Part shown: positions 18,415 to 27,169 of the stretch, one piece after another
Position numbering within the stretch: the stretch's first letter is position 1
Layout of the letters: each line of letters opens with the position of its first letter
Assembly (NCBI RefSeq): GCF_024721115.1
Contig: NZ_JAMDHK010000001.1
Location: 1-64,000 of the forward strand
DNA from: Salipiger pentaromativorans
Lineage (GTDB): Bacteria > Pseudomonadota > Alphaproteobacteria > Rhodobacterales > Rhodobacteraceae
Direction: 5' to 3'
Length of the DNA stretch: 64,000 bases
Program-made: the position numbers and the translations under genes
The notes under the pieces: generated by a model
The model's input: the letters and a program-made list of their open reading frames with translations, nothing else
Database searches by the model: none
Told to the model about the DNA's origin: nothing

Positions 18415-19362
18415 ATGCAAGATCTCTTGAATCCTGCCTCCAATAGCATAATGCTAGACGCAATCCATCATGATTGGGGAGCTGAGTCCGGCATGGCTGA
18501 GTTGACTTTAGCAGAGCGTTTAACTCTAACTACGACACGCATATCAGCCTTCCAAGACGGCGCCCAGGTGGGATTCGGAACCGGATTTTTCTTTAATTTC
18601 AAGATCTCAGATCAGCAGATCATCCCAGCTATCATTACAAACAAGCATGTCGTTAACGGCTGCGATCAAATCACTGTTGTTTGCCATACTGCAAAGGGGT
18701 CTGAGCCTTCTGGAGAGTTTATCCCCTGCCACTTAGATGCTCGACCTGGTGCTATCTTGGCGCACCCCGATCCGGATATTGATCTCTGCGCGATACCATT
18801 TGGACCTATTTTGAACCAAGCTGAGGCCAATGGCACTCCGCTATTTTACACTGGCTTAGGCTTTGACATCGTGCCGCAAGACGACGATTGGCAATACTTT
18901 GATGCCTTGGAAGAGGTCATCATGATTGGATGCCCCAGAGGCATATTTGACGAATTTAACAACCTACCGATAACGCGGCGAGGAAATACAGCTTCATCGT
19001 TATCCAAACTATACGGTGGGAAGCAGGAGTTCATGGTAGATATGGCCTGCTTTCCAGGCTCGTCTGGTTCGCCAATCTTCGTATATGACCGTAATGGATA
19101 CCTAGACCGAAAGACTAACAATTACCATATCGGGGCAAGTAGGATCCAGTTCGTTGGTGTTCTTTATAGTGGTCCGTTGATTGCAAGCGACGGCAAAATC
19201 GTATTGCAGCAAAATCCGAAAATTGAAGTGTCGTCCATGATGCACTTGGGGAATGCGATTCGATCATCGCAACTACACGGAATTGAGAAACAAGTTTTAG
19301 CTCGTTTTTCCGCTGTCGCTCCGAAAAGTGAGGACGTGGGCGAGGTCAGCTTTGATACCTGA
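18415..19362 (+). CDS. Trypsin-like serine protease, AT-rich insertion inside the ttr locus
   Basis: A 315-aa protein of the trypsin-like fold with a visible catalytic triad: His in ITNKHVV, Asp in DPDIDLCAI and Ser in CFPGSSGSPIF. It has no signal peptide, so a cytoplasmic protein is expected. Translation may begin at 18415, 18451 or 18493; the last gives MAELTLAERLTLTTTRIS, with GGGGAG about 11 bases upstream. Base and codon use are much AT-richer than the flanking ttr genes, and it runs opposite to them, between ttrR and ttrB. Similar stand-alone trypsin-like genes occur among accessory and defence genes, but nothing here proves that role. No integrase or flanking repeat was recognised. 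Confidence 0.75.
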   Translation: MQDLLNPASNSIMLDAIHHDWGAESGMAELTLAERLTLTTTRISAFQDGAQVGFGTGFFFNFKISDQQIIPAIITNKHVVNGCDQITVVCHTAKGSEPSGEFIPCHLDARPGAILAHPDPDIDLCAIPFGPILNQAEANGTPLFYTGLGFDIVPQDDDWQYFDALEEVIMIGCPRGIFDEFNNLPITRRGNTASSLSKLYGGKQEFMVDMACFPGSSGSPIFVYDRNGYLDRKTNNYHIGASRIQFVGVLYSGPLIASDGKIVLQQNPKIEVSSMMHLGNAIRSSQLHGIEKQVLARFSAVAPKSEDVGEVSFDT

Positions 19363-19500
19363 ATAGCCACGTCCCTCGTCCAGGCCAAGAAGCGTGACGA
19401 TGTGCTGCGTAAGTTTGAGCCTTACTGCACCTGCTCGGGGCCGCTTCCCTGCGTCCAGCTGCCATTCATCTAGGGCGCAGCGAAAGTCAGCTCGCCGCCC

Positions 19501-20112
19501 TCACTCCCCCCACCCCGCCGTCACCAGCAGCCGGACCAGCTCCGCCGCGCTGCCCGCGCCGAGCTTGTCCATGGCGTTGTGGCGGTGGATCTCCACCGTC
19601 TTCAGGCTGATCCCCAGCTCAAAGGCGATCTGCTTGTTCTGACGTCCCGCCATCACCGCGCGGGCGACCTCGGCCTCGCGGGCGGTCAGGCTGGCGACCT
19701 TCGCCAGCACCCCCGCCCGCGCCCGCGCCGCCGCCTGACGCTCGCGCGCCAGACGCAGCGCCTCGTTGATGCGTTCGACCAAGGCCATGCCGTTCACCGG
19801 TTTCTCGAAGAAATCCATCGCCCCCGCGCGCATCGCCCGCACCGCCATGGGCACATCCCCGTGCCCGGTGATCATGATGACCGGCATCGGGCAGCCGCGC
19901 CGCTGCAGCTCGTCCAGCAGCTCCAGCCCGGTCATGCCCGGCATGCGCACATCCGCGAGGATCACCCCCGGCACGCTGTCGTCGAGCCTTGCCAGCAGAT
20001 CCGCCGCCGAGCCGTGATCCGCCACACTCAGCCCCAGCGAGGAGAGCAGGAAGCCCAGCCCCTCGCGCGCCGCGCGGTCGTCGTCGACGATATGGATCAC
20101 CGCGTCGCTCAT
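19501..20112 (-). CDS. ttrR: Tetrathionate two-component response regulator TtrR (FixJ family)
   Basis: This 203-aa protein has a receiver domain with Asp54 as phospho-acceptor (ILADVRMPGM), Lys104 in FFEKPV, and a LuxR/FixJ-type helix-turn-helix (about 138-200, LTAREAEVARAVMAGRQNKQ). The start at 20112 overlaps the ttrS stop as ATGA. It should activate ttrBCA when TtrS signals tetrathionate. In this strain the foreign protease gene separates it from its target operon. Confidence 0.9.
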   Translation of the reverse strand: MSDAVIHIVDDDRAAREGLGFLLSSLGLSVADHGSAADLLARLDDSVPGVILADVRMPGMTGLELLDELQRRGCPMPVIMITGHGDVPMAVRAMRAGAMDFFEKPVNGMALVERINEALRLARERQAAARARAGVLAKVASLTAREAEVARAVMAGRQNKQIAFELGISLKTVEIHRHNAMDKLGAGSAAELVRLLVTAGWGE

Positions 20113-21896
20113 GTCTCTTCCCTTTCCGGCAGCCAGACCAGCACGCGCAAACCGTCCCCCTGCTCCGGCGTCTCTGCGCGCATCCAGCCGCCATGCGCCT
20201 CGACGATGGAGCGGCTGAGCGCCAGCCCCAGACCGATGCCCTCCGGCTTGGTGGTGTAGAAGGCTTCGGCGAACCGCTCCAGCGCCTCCGGCCCCAGCCC
20301 GCAGCCCCGGTCGCGCACGGACAGGCAGAGACCCGGCCCGCGCTTCGGATCTGTAAACCGCGCGCAGCGCAGGGTGATCCGGCGCTCGTCCGGCACCGTG
20401 TCTTCCATGGCGTCCACCGCGTTCTGCACGAGGTTCAGCAGCACCTGCTGGAGCTGCACCCGGTCGGCCATCACATCGGGCAGATCCTTCTCCACCTGCA
20501 TCTCCGCCGCCACGCCCGCGCGGCGCAGCACGCCCTCGTAAAGCGCCTCGGTCTCGCGCAGGAGCGCGGCGAGCGACACCGGCGCGCGCAGGCTCTCGCG
20601 CTTGCGCACGAAGGCGCGGATACGCTTGATCACCAGCGCGGCGCGGTCCGCCTGCCCCGCGATCTCGCCCGCCGCGCGCTCCATGTCGGCGGGGGCGCAA
20701 TTGCCGACCTTCACGCGCATGAGCACGCCTTGGGCGTAGTTCGAGATCGCCGCCAGCGGCTGGTTCAGCTCATGGGCGATGGAGGAGGCCATCTCGCCCA
20801 GGATCGACAGCCGCGCCACATGTTCCAGCTCGCGCCGATGCAGCCGGTCGGCCTCTTCCGCGCGGCGGCGCTCGGCCATCTCGCGCTTGAGCCCGGCATT
20901 GGCGGTGTCGAGCGCGCGGGTGCGGCGGCGCACCAGCGTCTCGATGCGCACGGAATACAGCGCCCAAAAGGCCAGCGCGATGGCGATGGCGATCAGCCAG
21001 TCGCGGTAATCGGCAATGAACTCCGACAGGCTGACCGGGCCGGTGCGCGCATAGGGGCCGATGCGTAGCGCGCGCAGCAGATCGTGCACCGGCTGATAAT
21101 CCAGCGGCACGGTCCAGAGATTGCCCGCCGGCATCCGCATCAGCGCCACCGCCACCTCCTTGGCCAGATCCGGCGGGGTCGTGGGCGTCTTGGCGAAGGG
21201 CCAGCCGGGATAGACCGGGCTCGACAGCGCGCAGCCCGTCCCGGCGCTGTCGCGCTGCGCGACCGGGTGCAGGGCGCCGTAGCGCGCCGGGTCGGCGGCT
21301 TGCAGGCTTTCCAGCAGGCAGCCCCGCAGCACCGCGACATCCGCCGAGCCCTCCAGCACCGCATCGGCGGCGGCCTGCATCGGAAAGCCCGTCACCACCA
21401 GCTCGACCCGTCCGGGCAGGCCGGTATCGGCGCGGGCCATCTCGGCCCAGATCACCTGGAACCCGCCGAAAGCCTCGGGCGAGACGATGGCCAGACGCTG
21501 CCCCGCCAGCGCCTCCAGCCCGCCGAGCGGAGCCCGCGCCACCAGCGTCGAGGCCACCGGGTCGTCGCCCTCGGCGGTGGCGATGCGGCTGATGTGATGG
21601 CGGTATTCCAGCGCCGCGTAATGGCCGGGATTGGTGATGACGAAATCCAGCTCGCCCGCCGCCAGCGCTGTTTCGAGCGCCGGGATGTCGAGCGCCACCA
21701 GCTCGAACCGCCGGTCGGGCAGCGCCGCGTTCAGCGCCGCGCCGGTGGCGCCCCAGCGCGCCAGCGCCGCCTCGGCGCCCATGAAATCCAGCACCCCGAT
21801 CCGCAGCGCCTCGCCCCGCTCGGCCCATGCGGGACAGGCGGCGCAAAGCGCAAGCGCCAGGCAAAGACGGGCCATCGGTCGGAATGCGGCGGGCAT
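20109..21896 (-). CDS. ttrS: Tetrathionate sensor histidine kinase TtrS
   Basis: This sensor kinase is 595 aa from the ATG at 21896; a TTG at 21911 and an ATG at 21875 are alternatives. It has a signal sequence, a PhnD-like periplasmic binding domain (about 30-285) and one transmembrane helix (about 302-318). The kinase core follows, with H-box SSIAHELNQPLAAISNYAQG (His375 in this numbering), an N box and G boxes (FYTTKPEGIGLGLALSRSIV). This periplasmic-binding plus HisKA/HATPase layout is that of TtrS, which senses tetrathionate. Two cysteines near 193 and 222 of the sensor domain may matter for oxidant sensing, which is speculation. Confidence 0.9.
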   Translation of the reverse strand: MPAAFRPMARLCLALALCAACPAWAERGEALRIGVLDFMGAEAALARWGATGAALNAALPDRRFELVALDIPALETALAAGELDFVITNPGHYAALEYRHHISRIATAEGDDPVASTLVARAPLGGLEALAGQRLAIVSPEAFGGFQVIWAEMARADTGLPGRVELVVTGFPMQAAADAVLEGSADVAVLRGCLLESLQAADPARYGALHPVAQRDSAGTGCALSSPVYPGWPFAKTPTTPPDLAKEVAVALMRMPAGNLWTVPLDYQPVHDLLRALRIGPYARTGPVSLSEFIADYRDWLIAIAIALAFWALYSVRIETLVRRRTRALDTANAGLKREMAERRRAEEADRLHRRELEHVARLSILGEMASSIAHELNQPLAAISNYAQGVLMRVKVGNCAPADMERAAGEIAGQADRAALVIKRIRAFVRKRESLRAPVSLAALLRETEALYEGVLRRAGVAAEMQVEKDLPDVMADRVQLQQVLLNLVQNAVDAMEDTVPDERRITLRCARFTDPKRGPGLCLSVRDRGCGLGPEALERFAEAFYTTKPEGIGLGLALSRSIVEAHGGWMRAETPEQGDGLRVLVWLPEREET

Positions 21897-21999
21897 CGGG
21901 GATCCGTGCAAGGGAAAACGGCTTCGGGCGGGGCTCGCCCGAAGCCTAGAGCCTTGAGACGGAAGGGTCCATATGGCGCGGTCCGCGCGCCCTGCCCGC

Positions 22000-22824
22000 T
22001 CAGCCCATCAGCGCCTTGCGCAGCATGTTGAGCGCCACGAGGATCAGGAAGGCGCCGAAGAGCCGCTTGAGCGGTGCGGGGTTCATCGCATGGGCGAGCT
22101 TCACCCCCAGCGGCGCGGTCAGCAGCGTCATTGCGATGACCACAAGGAAGCCCGGGACGTTGACCGCGCCCAGCGTCAGCGGCGGGCGCGAGCCGGGCTC
22201 GATGGTCAGCAGCAGGAAGCCCACCGCCGAGGGCACCGCGATCAGCACGCCGAACCCGGCCGCCGTGGCCACCGCGCGGTGGATCGGCACATTGTGCAGG
22301 CTCATCAGCGGCACGCCGAAGCTGCCGCCGCCGATACCCATCAGCACCGACAGAAAGCCCACCACCGGCGAATAGAAATACTGCTTGCCACCGCTCGGCA
22401 TCTCGTCGGCGATGCGCCAGCTATTCTTGCCCAGCGCCATATAGGCGCCGATCACCAGCGCCAGAACGCCAAAGATCATCTGCAACGTCGCCGAGCGCAG
22501 CGCCGAGGCGGTCAGCACGCCAACGATCGCCCCGAGGACGATCCCCGGCGCCCAGCCTCTCAGGATGCCCCAGTCCACCGCGCCCTTGCGGTTGTGGCTG
22601 ATCACCGAGCGCAGCGAGGTCACGATGATCGTGGCCAGAGAGGTCGCCAGGCAAACCTGCATCATCTGCGGCCCGTCATAGCCCATCATCTGGAAGGTAA
22701 AGAAAAAGGCCGGCACCAGCACGATGCCCCCGCCAACACCCAGCAGACCCGCCAGCACACCGGCAACGCCCCCGATCACGATCAGAAAGGCGAGAAGTTC
22801 GAGCGTCAGCGTAAGATCGGGCAT
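22000..22824 (-). CDS. TauE/SafE-family sulfite/organosulfonate anion permease
   Basis: A 274-aa membrane protein of about eight helices with the TauE/SafE repeat GVLAGLLGVGGGIVLVPAFF and its second copy VLMGIGGGSFGVPLMS. The start at 22824 has AGGAG eight bases upstream. Family members export sulfite, sulfoacetate or related sulfur anions. Lying directly upstream of ttrS on the same strand, with a 103-bp gap, it may move sulfur products of tetrathionate metabolism, which is an inference from position. Confidence 0.85.
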   Translation of the reverse strand: MPDLTLTLELLAFLIVIGGVAGVLAGLLGVGGGIVLVPAFFFTFQMMGYDGPQMMQVCLATSLATIIVTSLRSVISHNRKGAVDWGILRGWAPGIVLGAIVGVLTASALRSATLQMIFGVLALVIGAYMALGKNSWRIADEMPSGGKQYFYSPVVGFLSVLMGIGGGSFGVPLMSLHNVPIHRAVATAAGFGVLIAVPSAVGFLLLTIEPGSRPPLTLGAVNVPGFLVVIAMTLLTAPLGVKLAHAMNPAPLKRLFGAFLILVALNMLRKALMG

Positions 22825-22873
22825 GGAAGTCTCCTGAAGGGCGGTCGGGCCGCCGGGCTGCGGCGCGCCTGGG

Positions 22874-23557
22874 TCATGGCGCGCGCTTGGCAAGAATATC
22901 GGCGACGATGATGTAGGACGATGCCACATGGCTGCGCATCAGGCGGCGCGTCGCCTCGCCGTCCTGCGCGAAGATGGCCTGCGCGATGGCGCGATGTTCG
23001 GCCCGGGACGAGGCCAGACGGCTGCTGTCCTCGTGGAAATTCGCCGCACGCCACGCCAGCGTGCGCAGGTTCAGCTCGTCGAGCGTGGCGGCGAGAATGC
23101 CGTTGCGCGCGCCGCTCTGGATGGTGCCGTGAAAGCGCGCGTTGATGTCGCCATAGCTCTGCGGATCGTTGCAGGCATCGCCCTCACCGAGAATCGCCTC
23201 GAGACGGCGCCGCTCGATCTCGCTCATGCGATTCGCCGCCAGCGCCGCCAGGGCGCTTTCCACCTCGCCCGCCGCCTCGAACAGCTCGGCCAGATCCTCG
23301 GGCGCCATCTTGCGCACGACAAAGGCCCGGCGGGCGCCCCGCTCGGCCAGATTCGCCTGTTCCAGACGGTGCAGGGCCTCGCGCACGGGCGTGCGCGACA
23401 CGCCGAACTGCTCGGCCAGCGCCTGCTCGACCAGGGGTTCGCCGGGCGTCATCCGGCCCGCGACAATCCCGTCGACCAGCGTGTCGAAGATATTTTCTGC
23501 CGTGCGATTGGACACTTGTCGTCCGCCTTCGGGTTTAGGTGCACTTTTATCTTGCAT
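22874..23557 (-). CDS. GntR-family (FCD) transcriptional regulator
   Basis: This 227-aa regulator has a winged-helix GntR domain (LAEQFGVSRTPVREALHRLE) and an all-helical FCD ligand domain in which conserved metal-binding His residues are visible (NARFH, RAEHRAI). It is divergent from the peptide importer operon and probably controls it. An ATG at 23557 lies next to the ATGTATACAT palindrome. An in-frame GTG at 23515 (VSNRTAENIFDTL) would leave the palindrome upstream of the gene and is a real alternative start. Confidence 0.88.
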   Translation of the reverse strand: MQDKSAPKPEGGRQVSNRTAENIFDTLVDGIVAGRMTPGEPLVEQALAEQFGVSRTPVREALHRLEQANLAERGARRAFVVRKMAPEDLAELFEAAGEVESALAALAANRMSEIERRRLEAILGEGDACNDPQSYGDINARFHGTIQSGARNGILAATLDELNLRTLAWRAANFHEDSSRLASSRAEHRAIAQAIFAQDGEATRRLMRSHVASSYIIVADILAKRAP

Positions 23558-23567
23558 ATGTATACAT
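23558..23567. promoter_or_regulatory. ATGTATACAT palindrome, candidate GntR operator
   Basis: A perfect 10-bp palindrome in an AT-rich segment between gntR and the ABC importer genes. GntR/FCD regulators commonly bind TGTATACA-type sites, so this is a good candidate for autoregulation and control of the divergent operon. Confidence 0.55.
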
Positions 23568-23736
23568 GTTCTTTCAAGTTGAATTAGCTTCAAATCCCAA
23601 AGGAAGGGAACGCTCACAGGAAACTGCCTCGTATCTGTGCCCGCGCGGGACGATTCCGGACCAACCGGAACACCCAAACGCGCTGGTCCGATTGAAGAAA
23701 AAAGGGAGGAGACCATGCCAACAGGAGAGACAAAAA

Positions 23737-25344
23737 ATGACAGAGATCGACCACAAGAAGGTATTGGCCGAACGCCTCTCGGCGCGATTCGGGCGTAGGG
23801 CCGTCCTCAAGGGGCTTGGCGCCGGCATCCTTGCCGCCACCGCCGCCGGCGGCGTCCCCTCGATCGCCCGGGCCCAGCAAAGCGGCCATCTCAAGATTGC
23901 CTCGATCAAGGTGATCGACACGCTCGACCCGCATTTCACCGGGTTCCTGTCTGCAATCCAGATCATCAACAATATCCACAACGGTCTGCTCAAGATCACC
24001 TATGACGGCTCTGCTGTGAAGTTCGAACCCGATCTGGCGGAAACCTGGGACCTGGAAGACGACAAGACCCATGTCTTCAAGCTGCGCGACGGCGTGAAAT
24101 TCCACGACGGCACCCCCTGCGATGCCGAGGCGGTGAAGTTCTCGCTGCTGCGCGTCAAAGAGGGCGAACCGAAATCGCCCCATGCCTGGAAACTGGCGCT
24201 GCTCGACGAGATCGAGATCGTCGATCCGCTGACCATCAAGCTGAAATTCTCCCAGCCCTATGCCTTCCTGCCGGTCGCGCTGAACGGATCCACGGGACGT
24301 GCGGGCACCATCGTTAGCCCCGCCGCCGTGCAGAAATACGGCGCCGATTACGGCCGCAACCCGGTGGGCACCGGCCCGTTCAAATTCGTCTCCTGGCGCG
24401 AGAACGACGCGATCGAGCTGGAAGCCAACACCGAGTATTTCGAGCCCGGCCTGCCGAAGCTCGAAAAGGTCACCTTCGTGCTGATGAACGAGGCCTCCAC
24501 TGCGCTGGCAGCCCTGTTCGCCGGCCAGATCGACGGCATGACCGACTGCCCGATGCAGCTTGTGGATCAGGTCGATGCCTTCCCGAACGCCACGCTCTAC
24601 GGCGAGATCGAAGGCAATTACACCTTCGTCGGCATGAACTGCAAACGCAGCCCCTTCGACGACATCAACCTGCGCCGCGCGGTGGCCTGGGCGCTCGACC
24701 GCGACACCATTGTGAAACAGGCCTATTTCGGGCGGGCTCAGGCGGCCTATACCCCGATCTCGCCGCCGATGACGGATTTCTTCGATCCCAACATCGCCAG
24801 CTCGGGCCGCGGCCAGTGGTTCGATCTGGAAAAAGCCAAGGCGTTCCGCGCCAAGGCCGCCAACCAGGGCGAGGTCGAAGCCGTCTATATGATGGCAGAG
24901 CGCGGGCCGGTCGGCACGCGGATCGCCCAGACCGTGGCCCCGATGCTGGCGCAGATCGGCATCAAGGCCAAGCTCGAGCTGATCGAACCCGCCGCCTGGG
25001 TGAAACGCCGCAACGCCAGCGATTTCGACCTCTACGATTTCGAATGGGTGGCCGACCTCGACCCCGACGAAACGCTCTACCCCGAGTTCCGCTCGGACGG
25101 TGCGTGGAACTTCGGAGGCTGGGTCAACACCGAGTTCGACGATCTCTGCGCCCAGGCGCAGGTGCTGCTCGATCCCGAGGCGCGCAAGGAGCTGTACTAC
25201 AAGGCCGAAGACCTGCTCATGGATGAGGCCGGCATCGCCGTCATGGCGCATATGCCGATCTACAAGGTGTTCTCGAACAAGGTGCAGGGCTTCCAGTACA
25301 TCCCGGCCGACCTCGTCAACCTGCATACGGTGAGTCTCGCCTGA
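23737..25344 (+). CDS. Dipeptide/glutathione-type ABC transporter substrate-binding protein
   Basis: This 535-aa cluster C (SBP_bac_5) binding protein starts at 23737 with AGGAGAGA upstream. The leader FGRRAVLKGLGAGILAA has a twin-arginine look, ending near ARAQ. Conserved features include DTLDPHFTG, the RDGVKFHDGTPCDAEAV motif and NPVGTGPFKFVSW. It delivers peptides or related molecules to the following permeases. The operon also carries a gamma-glutamyltransferase-type enzyme, so gamma-glutamyl peptides or glutathione are reasonable ligands, though not proven. Confidence 0.9.
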   Translation: MTEIDHKKVLAERLSARFGRRAVLKGLGAGILAATAAGGVPSIARAQQSGHLKIASIKVIDTLDPHFTGFLSAIQIINNIHNGLLKITYDGSAVKFEPDLAETWDLEDDKTHVFKLRDGVKFHDGTPCDAEAVKFSLLRVKEGEPKSPHAWKLALLDEIEIVDPLTIKLKFSQPYAFLPVALNGSTGRAGTIVSPAAVQKYGADYGRNPVGTGPFKFVSWRENDAIELEANTEYFEPGLPKLEKVTFVLMNEASTALAALFAGQIDGMTDCPMQLVDQVDAFPNATLYGEIEGNYTFVGMNCKRSPFDDINLRRAVAWALDRDTIVKQAYFGRAQAAYTPISPPMTDFFDPNIASSGRGQWFDLEKAKAFRAKAANQGEVEAVYMMAERGPVGTRIAQTVAPMLAQIGIKAKLELIEPAAWVKRRNASDFDLYDFEWVADLDPDETLYPEFRSDGAWNFGGWVNTEFDDLCAQAQVLLDPEARKELYYKAEDLLMDEAGIAVMAHMPIYKVFSNKVQGFQYIPADLVNLHTVSLA

Positions 25345-26294
25345 TGCTCCTACAGGCACTGGGAAAGATCGCGCAGACGCTTGTCGTCCTGTTCATCGTC
25401 TCGGTGGCCAGCTTCGGACTTCTGAAGCTGGCGCCGGGTGATCCGATCCAGATCATGCTGGGATCGGAGTTCTCGCAGGAGTCCTACGACTCGCTGACTG
25501 CCGAGCTGGGGCTGGACCGGCCCTTCCTCGTGCAATACGGCGACTGGGCTTTGCGCTTCGTCTCCGGCGACTGGGGCACTTCCTATGTCGCCCGGACCGA
25601 CATCTTCACCTATGCCTTCAAGGAGGCGCTGCCCGTCACGCTGACGCTCGCCTCCTTCTCCCTCGCCTTCGCGATCCTGATCGGCGTGCCGCTTGGCGTG
25701 CTCTCGGCGGTCAAGAAGGATACCGCGTTCGACGCGGGCGCGGCGGTGCTGGCCCTGACCGGCACCGCCTTCCCTTCCTTCCTGCTGGGCATCCTGCTGA
25801 TCTGGTTCTTCGCGGTGAAGCTCGGCCTCTTTCCCGTCATGGGCTATGTCTCGCCCTGGCAGGATTTCTGGACCGGCATCTATCACATCATCCTGCCCGG
25901 CCTGACGCTTTCCACCTATTTCATCGCGATGATCACCCGCCTGACCCGCGCCACGCTGATCGAGGTGATGGAGCAGCCCTATATCGCCGCCGCCCGCGCG
26001 CGCGGCGAGCCCGCCTGGCGGGTGATCTGGGTGCACGGGGTGCGCAACATCGCGATGCCGCTGGTCACCATCCTCGGGCTTCAGCTCGGCACGCTGCTGC
26101 AAGGCACTGTGCTGACCGAGACGGTCTTCAACCTGCCGGGCATCGGCCAGATGCTGACCTCCGCCGTGCTCGGCCGCGAATACATGGTCGTGCAGGCCGG
26201 CGTGATGATGACGGCCACGCTCTTTATCGGGGTGAACCTGCTGGTGGACCTTTCCTATCCCGTCCTCGATCCGCGTCTGAGGGCCCGCAAATGA
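25344..26294 (+). CDS. Dipeptide-type ABC transporter permease 1 (DppB/GsiC-like)
   Basis: This 316-aa inner-membrane protein has six helices and the EAA loop IEVMEQPYIAAARARGEPAW. The N-terminal VASFGLLKLAPGDPIQIMLG is the usual DppB signature. The ATG overlaps the stop of the binding-protein gene by one base (TGATG). It forms the translocation pore with the next gene's product. Confidence 0.92.
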   Translation: MLLQALGKIAQTLVVLFIVSVASFGLLKLAPGDPIQIMLGSEFSQESYDSLTAELGLDRPFLVQYGDWALRFVSGDWGTSYVARTDIFTYAFKEALPVTLTLASFSLAFAILIGVPLGVLSAVKKDTAFDAGAAVLALTGTAFPSFLLGILLIWFFAVKLGLFPVMGYVSPWQDFWTGIYHIILPGLTLSTYFIAMITRLTRATLIEVMEQPYIAAARARGEPAWRVIWVHGVRNIAMPLVTILGLQLGTLLQGTVLTETVFNLPGIGQMLTSAVLGREYMVVQAGVMMTATLFIGVNLLVDLSYPVLDPRLRARK

Positions 26295-27169
26295 GCGTCC
26301 AGACCCAAGAGGCCCCCGTCGCCGCCCCCATCCGCAAGTCGCGCCGCTCGATCTTTCTGCGCAGGCCCTTCTTCACCATCGCGCTGGTCGTGGCACTGGG
26401 CTATGTGCTGGGAGCCCTCTTTGCGCCCTATGTCGCGCCCTACGATCCGGTGGCGCAGGACATCAACGCGATGATGAAACCGCCCTCGCTGGCGCATCTT
26501 CTGGGCACCGACAGCTATGGGCAGGACATCCTTTCCCGCGTCATTTACGGCGCCCGCTACGCGCTGATCATCGGCATCTTCTCGGTGCTGATCGGCGCGG
26601 CGGGCGGGCTGGTGATCGGGCTTGCCGCCGGGCTCTCCGGCGGCTGGCTGGAATGGGCGCTGATGCGGCTCATCGACTCGATCCTCGCCCTGCCCTCGCT
26701 GATCCTCGCCGTGGCTTTCATCGCGATCCTCGGGCAAGGGGTGGACAAGGTGGTCATCGCGGTCGGGCTCTCGATGATCGGCCCGTTCTCGCGCACGGTG
26801 CGCGCCGACGTGATGCAGGTGCGCGTGCAGCTTTTCGTCGAGGCCGCAACCCTGATGTCGATCCCCTATCTCAAGGTGATCTGGCGCCACATCCTGCCCA
26901 ACGTGATCTTTCCGCTGGCGGTGCAGGTGACGATCCGCATCTCCGAGGCGATCCTCGTCTCGTCCTCGCTCTCCTTCCTCGGCATCGGCGTCACCCCGCC
27001 CACGCCCGACTGGGGGCTGATGATCGCCGAGGGCCGCGCCTTTGTGAGCTTTGCCGCCTGGATGTCGGCCATGCCCGGTTTCGCGCTGGCGCTGCTGCTC
27101 ATCGCGCTTTCCATCGTCGGCGACGGCATCCGCGAGGAATTCGACCCGAAACTGCGGAGGGGCGCATGA
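26291..27169 (+). CDS. Dipeptide-type ABC transporter permease 2 (DppC/GsiD-like)
   Basis: This 292-aa protein has an N-terminal OppC leader region, then LLGTDSYGQDILSRVIYGAR, diagnostic of DppC permeases, and the EAA motif around VEAATLMSIPYLKVIWRHIL. It overlaps the previous gene as ATGA. It pairs with the DppB-like permease as the second half of the pore. Confidence 0.92.
   Translation: MSVQTQEAPVAAPIRKSRRSIFLRRPFFTIALVVALGYVLGALFAPYVAPYDPVAQDINAMMKPPSLAHLLGTDSYGQDILSRVIYGARYALIIGIFSVLIGAAGGLVIGLAAGLSGGWLEWALMRLIDSILALPSLILAVAFIAILGQGVDKVVIAVGLSMIGPFSRTVRADVMQVRVQLFVEAATLMSIPYLKVIWRHILPNVIFPLAVQVTIRISEAILVSSSLSFLGIGVTPPTPDWGLMIAEGRAFVSFAAWMSAMPGFALALLLIALSIVGDGIREEFDPKLRRGA

Noticed and set aside
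19363-19500. Integrase or transposon remnant next to the protease gene
   Set aside because: The 138-bp gap has no recognisable coding motif, terminal inverted repeat or target duplication by eye.
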